Below are positions 14,537 through 18,743 of a stretch of 18,743 bases of DNA, piece by piece. Source of the DNA: CAZVEV01 sp964625865 (GTDB lineage Bacteria > Planctomycetota > Phycisphaerae > SM23-33); assembly GCA_964625865.1 (NCBI GenBank), contig CAZVEV010000095.1, forward strand, positions 1-18,743, in the 5' to 3' direction. The translations under genes and the position numbers were made by a program. Below the pieces are notes generated by a model. That model saw only the letters and a list, made by a program, of their open reading frames with translations, made no database searches and was not told the origin of the DNA. Numbering within the stretch: position 1 is the first letter of the stretch; each line of letters starts with the position of its first letter.

Positions 14537-15211
14537 ATGGACATCGACTTGAAGAAGGAACAGGCGGCATCGCTGGAAAGGCCGCGGTACCGGTATTCGC
14601 TGGCGGCGAGACTCTTCTTCTGGTCAATGGACCTGATCACCGGCAAGAAGACCACGCTGGGCAAGGCCAAGCTCATCGAAACCCTCGCGAGCATTCCCTA
14701 CCGCGCGTGGGAGTACAGGCAGTACGGCCGCATGACGCGCGGCTATCGAAAGCCGGACCTGGTGCGCGCTGCCCGCAGCATCGCCGCGTGGGGCCGCGAG
14801 GCGCAGGATAATGAGTACTGGCACCTGCTGGTTATCAACGAGAAGATGAAGGAAGACGGGGTCAAGGACCCCTGGTATCTGTTCCCGCTGATCCCGCTGC
14901 TGATGGTGGCCGGCTATGTCATGCTGACGCGCATCATGGCCCTGCTGCGGATCCGGCGGGCCTTCCTGTTCAACGCCGAGTTCGAGGACCATGCCGAACA
15001 CGTCTATGCGCAGTTCGTCGAGGATCATCCCGAATGGGAAGACCAGCCCGTCGACAACGCGGTGGTGCGGCAGTACTGCGACTGCACCACCTGGGCCGAC
15101 GTGTTCAGACGCATCGGCCTGGACGAGCGCGACCACATGAACAACAGTTTCATCTACTGCGGCAAACCCGAGTGCGTCGTCCAATACGACGGCATGCCCG
15201 AAGCCGAGTAG
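14537..15211 (+). CDS. Alternative oxidase-like membrane diiron protein
   Basis: 224 residues; AAGGAG lies ten bases before the ATG. Alternative oxidases are interfacial membrane diiron quinol oxidases that reduce oxygen to water without pumping protons. All six ligand positions are present: Glu48 (KLIETLA, cf. LET), Glu93 and His96 (DNEYWHLL, cf. NERMHL), Glu150 (EFEDHAEHVY, cf. LEEEA), Glu197 and His200 (LDERDHMNN, cf. RADEAHH). The +3 Glu-to-His spacings are exact, and Tyr157 lies seven residues after Glu150, as the catalytic Tyr220 does after Glu213 in the trypanosome enzyme. A hydrophobic stretch (115-137) sits between the two helix pairs, as expected. Overall identity to classical enzymes looks low, so it could be a divergent subfamily with another reductant. 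It has its own promoter and no obvious partner genes. Confidence 0.75.
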   Translation: MDIDLKKEQAASLERPRYRYSLAARLFFWSMDLITGKKTTLGKAKLIETLASIPYRAWEYRQYGRMTRGYRKPDLVRAARSIAAWGREAQDNEYWHLLVINEKMKEDGVKDPWYLFPLIPLLMVAGYVMLTRIMALLRIRRAFLFNAEFEDHAEHVYAQFVEDHPEWEDQPVDNAVVRQYCDCTTWADVFRRIGLDERDHMNNSFIYCGKPECVVQYDGMPEAE

Positions 15212-15234
15212 TCATGGGGTCTGCTCGGCCACGC

Positions 15235-15323
15235 GGGTGCCGTGGCTTGACGCGAAGCGGCAACCACGATGCTCCGATCAAGTGGAGATCGTGGTTGCCG
15301 CTTCGCGTCAGCCCACGGCACCC
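15235..15323. repeat. Long inverted repeat (36 bp arms) between convergent genes
   Basis: Arm one is 15235-15270 and arm two 15288-15323; they are inverse complements at 34 of 36 positions, with a 17 base loop that itself can pair CTCC with GGAG. It begins 23 bases after the oxidase stop and ends 29 bases before the blaR1 stop, so it would fold in both transcripts and could act as a bidirectional terminator. No T-run is present. Arms this long and this perfect exceed an ordinary terminator and also fit a MITE-like element. Confidence 0.8.
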
Positions 15324-15325
15324 GA

Positions 15326-15340
15326 CTCCATCTCATGGAG
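15326..15340. repeat. Small perfect hairpin next to the blaR1 stop
   Basis: CTCCAT, loop CTC, ATGGAG: a six-pair stem 12 bases downstream of the blaR1-like stop on the minus strand. It may help the larger repeat end transcription. Confidence 0.45.
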
Positions 15341-15352
15341 CGGGTCGCATGC

Positions 15353-18193
15353 CTACTCGGCCACGCCGCCGGGGAAGCGGGCCTGGTACTTGCCGTAGAT
15401 GGTGATCACCACGTCGGCCGGGCCGTCGTCGGTCTCTTTGACCTCCAGCGCCAGGGGCATCGTGTCGGGGCCGTCGCCGTCGGTGATCCGGACGTCGATC
15501 AGCGGCTTGCCCGCCTTGCCGAACGCGTACAGGCGGTAGTCGTCTTCCGACAGTTGCTTGACCGACAGCAGCAGGCAGTTGACCGGGTGGGCCCTGCCTT
15601 CGGCGTCGGTGAAGGTCACGTTGTAGAGTTTGCTGCGGTCGACGGGCTTGCCGTCGATGACCGGCACGAGCGGGGCCGACGCGAAGAGCATCCCCAGCGG
15701 CGTGCCGTTCCTGACCGTCATGTCCGGTTCCTTGTCCTCGCTGATGCCCCGCTGGGGCACGAGCATGATCCCGCCGTCCTGCTCCGGTACTTCAACGGCG
15801 ACGGCCCTGGCGGGGTCGGCATCGATGGTCACCTGCGGCTTGCGGATGCCCGACGCCGCCCGGACCAGCGCCGCGCCAATCCGTCGCACGATCTGGTCCC
15901 GCTCGGCCGCAGCGCCCTGGTCATGGTCCTCGCCGCGATCGTCACGGGCGGGGCGACTGCGGTCTCGGAACATCTCCCTGCGGATGGCCTCGAGCTTCCT
16001 GCCCGCCTCTTCTCTCGACAGCTTGCCCGCCTCGACCGCGGCGCGGATCTCGGCCTCGATGCGGCGGTACTTCTCGATGCGCGGGTCTTCGCGGTGGGCT
16101 CGGCCCTTGAGTTTGGCGAAGATCTCCTTCTTGATCTCGCCCATCTTCCTGTGGGCGTCTTCCTCGGACATCTTGCCGGCCTTCACGGCGGCCTGGAGCT
16201 TCGCCCAGACCGCCTTGAGATGCGCGTCGATTCGTTCGCGCTCGCCGCGGCGGTCATGCTGCTTGCCCTTGGCCTCGAAGTCCCTGTTGATCTGGGCCCA
16301 CTTGGCTCGGGCCTGTTCCTCGGTCATCTCACCTTTGGCGACGGCGGCCTTGATGCGCTCGGCGGCTTCGGCCTTCTCTACCGACAGCCACAGGGCCCTG
16401 GCCGCGTGTTCCGACATATGGCCGGCTTCGACTGCGCCCTTCAACTTCGGGCCGAATTCCTTCTCCTTGAAGGCGTACCACTTGGCCCATGCCTCTTCCT
16501 CGGACAGATCACCATTCTCGACAGCCGCATCGAGCTTATCGCTGACGGACTCCACCCAGTGCCCGAATCGCTCTGTGGCCCTGCGGTCCCGTTCGTCGGC
16601 TTCCTCGCGGCGGTCGTTGCCCGGCGCCTTTCGGGTGATCTGGGCCCATTTGGCCCGGGCCTGCTCTTCGGTCAGATCACCTCTGGCGACGGCGGCCTTC
16701 AGACGCTCGCCGGCCTCGGCGATCTCCACGCCGCGCCACAGCGCCTTAGCGTCGGCTTCGGACATATGCCCGGCTTCGACCGCGTGCTTCAGTTTGGGGC
16801 CGAATTCCCTCTCCTTGAACGCGTGCCACTTCTTCCACGCGTCTTCTTCGGACAGTTGCCCTTTCTCGACGGCTTCCTTGATCCGCGCGCCCACCGAATC
16901 GACCCAGTGCTTCATTCGTTCGAGGGCCTTCCCGTCCCGCTCGTGAGCTTTCTCGCGGTGTGCCCTCTCGTCGCCGGCTGCTTCCCGCAGGGCGTCCATC
17001 ATCGCGGCGGCCTGTTTCAACGTAAGCTCCCCTTCCGCGACACCTTGGCCGAGGCGCCGTTCGACGGCCTCGAGGTCCTGTGCGACCGCCAGGCCCAGCG
17101 GCAGGACGGCTGTCGCACACAGCAGGGCGACCGCCTGCATCCAACGTGAATTTGCTCGACTCGCCTTCTTTGACACGATCATCCGGAATCTCCTTTCCAG
17201 GAATCCGCCTCCGTTGATTTCGCTCGCCATGGCCGGTCGGCGGATCGCCGGACACGCAAGGGATTCGACAGCCGTCAGGAGTGACGTCGCATACGAGTGG
17301 GGTTGGGGTTTCAGGGCCGACAGGACCAGCGCGTCGCAGCAGATCTCTTCGGTTGCCCGCAGGTTGCGCCGTGCCCACCAGACCACGGGGTTCCACCAGA
17401 AGCCCACGCACGCCAGCCACTCCAGCCAGCGGACCAGGTGGTCGCGCCGCCGCACGTGGGCCAGCTCATGGGCCAGGACCCACCGCACCTGCCTGGCCTC
17501 CAGCGTCTCCAGCAGCATCGTGGGGATGACAACGCACACGCGCCCGCCGGCCCACCACACCATGGGCGACAGGCGGGCCGACGTCGTGCGGATTGCGGGC
17601 AGCCCGCCGAGCCCCAGGCGGTCTGCGACCTCCCTCGCGACGGCCTGCAACTGCGGCGGCGCCGCTTCGGATTCCGCTGCCAGCAGGCGGCTGAAGCGAC
17701 AGGCCCGGGTCAGCGACCCGACCAGGACACACACGCTGCCCAGAAGCCATAGCGGCGGGCCCCACTTCTTGCCGACCTCCCATGCAGCGGCCTTGATGTC
17801 CGCGATCAGGGAGACGGGCGGTTGCTCAACGAGATCCGCCCCGCGACCGGCGACAGTCCGTTCCGATCGCGACGCATCCGGTTCACGAACGCCGGCTGCC
17901 GACACGCCTGATCCGAACACGCTGCGTCCGGGTCTGTCAGTGGACGGGTCGGCCGACGGCGACGGTGTCCGTGAGGTGTCCGCGGTGACCGCCGCGGTCT
18001 GGTCCTGCACCGGAAGGGTGGCCACGGGAATCGACACTACGGGGGGCGTGACCAGCTTCACCAGCACGAGCAGCCAGAGCAGGTTCGTCAGGCCGGGGCG
18101 CCTGACCGTCGCTCCGACCACGACCGCCACCACCGCCAGCGCCAGCGACAGGCAGGCATTGCTCAGACCGATCTGCAGGATCAGGTCAGTCAT
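15353..18193 (-). CDS. BlaR1/MecR1-like M56 membrane metalloprotease sensor with helical-repeat C-terminal half
   Basis: 946 residues, overlapping blaI by 8 bp. The N-terminal M56 module has membrane segments near 4-28, 37-58, 148-165 and 257-274, the zinc site His242-Glu243-Leu-Ala-His246 with a third ligand in ATEEICCDA (Glu282/283), and a last membrane segment near 351-371. In classical BlaR1 such a module cuts, directly or indirectly, the BlaI repressor when the outer sensor binds a beta-lactam. Here no penicillin-binding domain follows: residues about 376-760 hold about nine copies of a ~28-residue helical unit, AAVxxGxLSEEEAxxKW, and 790-946 form a beta-rich tail. The signal sensed is unknown and probably not a beta-lactam. 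The repeats resemble SHOCT motifs. The outer part likely faces the periplasm (inference). Confidence 0.85.
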   Translation of the reverse strand: MTDLILQIGLSNACLSLALAVVAVVVGATVRRPGLTNLLWLLVLVKLVTPPVVSIPVATLPVQDQTAAVTADTSRTPSPSADPSTDRPGRSVFGSGVSAAGVREPDASRSERTVAGRGADLVEQPPVSLIADIKAAAWEVGKKWGPPLWLLGSVCVLVGSLTRACRFSRLLAAESEAAPPQLQAVAREVADRLGLGGLPAIRTTSARLSPMVWWAGGRVCVVIPTMLLETLEARQVRWVLAHELAHVRRRDHLVRWLEWLACVGFWWNPVVWWARRNLRATEEICCDALVLSALKPQPHSYATSLLTAVESLACPAIRRPAMASEINGGGFLERRFRMIVSKKASRANSRWMQAVALLCATAVLPLGLAVAQDLEAVERRLGQGVAEGELTLKQAAAMMDALREAAGDERAHREKAHERDGKALERMKHWVDSVGARIKEAVEKGQLSEEDAWKKWHAFKEREFGPKLKHAVEAGHMSEADAKALWRGVEIAEAGERLKAAVARGDLTEEQARAKWAQITRKAPGNDRREEADERDRRATERFGHWVESVSDKLDAAVENGDLSEEEAWAKWYAFKEKEFGPKLKGAVEAGHMSEHAARALWLSVEKAEAAERIKAAVAKGEMTEEQARAKWAQINRDFEAKGKQHDRRGERERIDAHLKAVWAKLQAAVKAGKMSEEDAHRKMGEIKKEIFAKLKGRAHREDPRIEKYRRIEAEIRAAVEAGKLSREEAGRKLEAIRREMFRDRSRPARDDRGEDHDQGAAAERDQIVRRIGAALVRAASGIRKPQVTIDADPARAVAVEVPEQDGGIMLVPQRGISEDKEPDMTVRNGTPLGMLFASAPLVPVIDGKPVDRSKLYNVTFTDAEGRAHPVNCLLLSVKQLSEDDYRLYAFGKAGKPLIDVRITDGDGPDTMPLALEVKETDDGPADVVITIYGKYQARFPGGVAE
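16286..16558 (-). repeat. Tandem duplication inside blaR1-like gene, copy 2
   Basis: Encodes Trp546 to about residue 636 (WVESVSDKLDAAVENG to KWAQIN). It aligns without gaps to copy 1 exactly 348 bases (116 codons) away, with strong identity at protein and DNA level. Each copy contains three of the short helical units. Confidence 0.8.
16634..16906 (-). repeat. Tandem duplication inside blaR1-like gene, copy 1
   Basis: Encodes Trp430 to about residue 520 (WVDSVGARIKEAVEKG to KWAQIT). Blocks such as GPKLK-AVEAGHMSE and TEEQARAKWAQI are the same in both copies, showing an in-frame duplication more recent than the older short units around it. Confidence 0.8.
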
Positions 18194-18578
18194 CGGCGGT
18201 CTCCCCGCCGGCGTGTTCGTCCAGGATGGCGCGGATCCGGCGGATCTCCTGGCGGGAGATCTTCCGGGCTTCGACGAGGTGCGTGATCAGCGGCGCGAAC
18301 GACCCTGCCGTCAGCGTATCGGCCAGCGATTCCAGTTGCTGCCCCGCGTAGGTCTGGCGCGAGATCGCCGCCGAGAACAGGTGAACCGACAGGCTGCGAT
18401 CACGCTCGACGTATCCCTTGTCCTCCAGGCGCTGGAGGAGCTTCTGGACCGTTCCGTGCTGTGCCTTGGTTGCGTCGGGATAAAGCCGTTCGCGGATCTG
18501 GCGGGCGGTCAGGCTCTCGGCTTGCCAGAGCAGGTTCATGACGGCCAGTTCCGCGTTAGCCAGTGCAGGTTGTCTCAT
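18186..18578 (-). CDS. BlaI/MecI-family transcriptional repressor
   Basis: 130 residues; AAGGG lies eight bases before the ATG. Residues about 5-75 form the winged helix (ELAVMNLLWQAESLTARQIR, GTVQKLLQRLEDKGYVERDR, wing near SLSVHLFSA); the rest (about 78-125) is the dimerisation part, with the family's GSFAPLITHL and ISRQEIRRIRAIL segments. It should bind the two dyads upstream and repress its own operon until the co-transcribed M56 protease is triggered. The Asn-Phe cleavage pair of staphylococcal BlaI is not present at the expected place (Ser-Phe in AGSF), as far as alignment by eye allows. The last codons overlap the blaR1-like gene by 8 bp, so the two are translationally coupled. Confidence 0.93.
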   Translation of the reverse strand: MRQPALANAELAVMNLLWQAESLTARQIRERLYPDATKAQHGTVQKLLQRLEDKGYVERDRSLSVHLFSAAISRQTYAGQQLESLADTLTAGSFAPLITHLVEARKISRQEIRRIRAILDEHAGGETADD

Positions 18579-18616
18579 CGGCGGTGCCCTTCGTCATCCG
18601 GATATCAAGCGAACCG

Positions 18617-18633
18617 TACGACAGTGCGTCGTA
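18617..18633. promoter_or_regulatory. BlaI-type operator 1
   Basis: TACGACAGTGCGTCGTA is a dyad with arms TACGAC/GTCGTA around five bases. It covers the predicted transcription start (near 18627). The overall form resembles the TACnACA-n3-TGTnGTA shape of BlaI operators. Confidence 0.75.
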
Positions 18634-18662
18634 ATGATACGACAGCATGTCGTGCAGGTCAA
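18634..18662 (-). promoter_or_regulatory. Sigma70-type promoter of the blaI-blaR1-like operon
   Basis: On the minus strand, TTGACC (18662-18657) and TATCAT (18639-18634) are exactly 17 bp apart, five of six consensus bases each. Operator 2 fills the spacer and operator 1 covers the start point, so bound repressor would exclude RNA polymerase. About 50 bases of leader precede the blaI ATG. Confidence 0.75.
18638..18654. promoter_or_regulatory. BlaI-type operator 2
   Basis: TACGACAGCATGTCGTG has arms ACGAC/GTCGT around five bases and shares TACGACA with operator 1. The two centres are 21 bp apart, two helical turns, so two dimers could sit on the same face. It lies in the promoter spacer. Confidence 0.75.
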
Positions 18663-18743
18663 CAGAAAACGAGAAGCTGCCGGCGACCGGGTGCATCCCA
18701 CTTCAGTAGGCGGGGCAACGATGGACGGCGATGGCGGTCGCGC

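Noticed and set aside
15269..17149. Long plus-strand open frame (626 codons) opposite the blaR1-like gene
   Set aside because: It lies antisense to an intact gene with clear domains; GC-rich codon use on one strand keeps the opposite frame open, and its product is low-complexity without a known domain.
1..18743. CRISPR arrays, tRNA or rRNA genes, origin or attachment sites
   Set aside because: No regularly spaced repeats of CRISPR type, no cloverleaf with TTCGA-type arm, no rRNA sequence and no DnaA-box clusters were noticed on either strand.

Overview
The window is GC-rich DNA that most likely comes from a planctomycete (Planctomycetota, possibly Phycisphaerae). Three things support this. 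A very large secreted protein starts with an LEPR-XLL-like motif and carries dockerin-type calcium repeats. A BlaI/BlaR1-type pair has a BlaR1 with no penicillin-binding domain. Several secreted hypothetical proteins (a beta-propeller and a HEAT-like protein) are of kinds common in that phylum. No tRNA, rRNA, CRISPR array or intact transposase was seen.

Left part (1-9550). The 3' end of an unidentified secreted protein comes first, then a roughly 470 bp gap with direct repeats that look like a worn insertion-sequence end. Next is a 1995-residue reprolysin-type (M12) zinc metalloprotease with CARDB, pre-peptidase C-terminal (PPC) and dockerin domains. A secreted beta-propeller gene converges on it with an 11 bp overlap, and a secreted HEAT-like/coiled-coil protein lies on the same strand as the propeller.

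Middle part (9551-14242). This looks like an accessory block. A nucleotidyltransferase (MNT)/HEPN gene pair is followed by a translationally coupled pair encoding a tungsten/molybdopterin aldehyde:ferredoxin oxidoreductase (AOR) and a family III CoA-transferase. Directly behind them is a start-less 43-codon remnant of a zinc alcohol dehydrogenase. Together these would once have made an alcohol to aldehyde to acid to acyl-CoA route (inference). A BrnT-type toxin and a ribbon-helix-helix antitoxin on the opposite strand close the block, so toxin-antitoxin-like modules sit on both sides of the metabolic genes.

Right part (14243-18743). A 224-residue membrane-associated diiron protein retains all six metal-ligand positions and the catalytic tyrosine position of alternative oxidases. 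A 36 bp-arm inverted repeat separates it from a convergent blaI-blaR1-like operon. That operon's promoter contains two dyad operators spaced two helical turns apart. In the BlaR1-like protein the sensor is replaced by about nine short helical repeats, part of which arose from a 116-residue tandem duplication. A structured intergenic repeat occurs twice in the window (near 8386 and 14357, opposite orientations).
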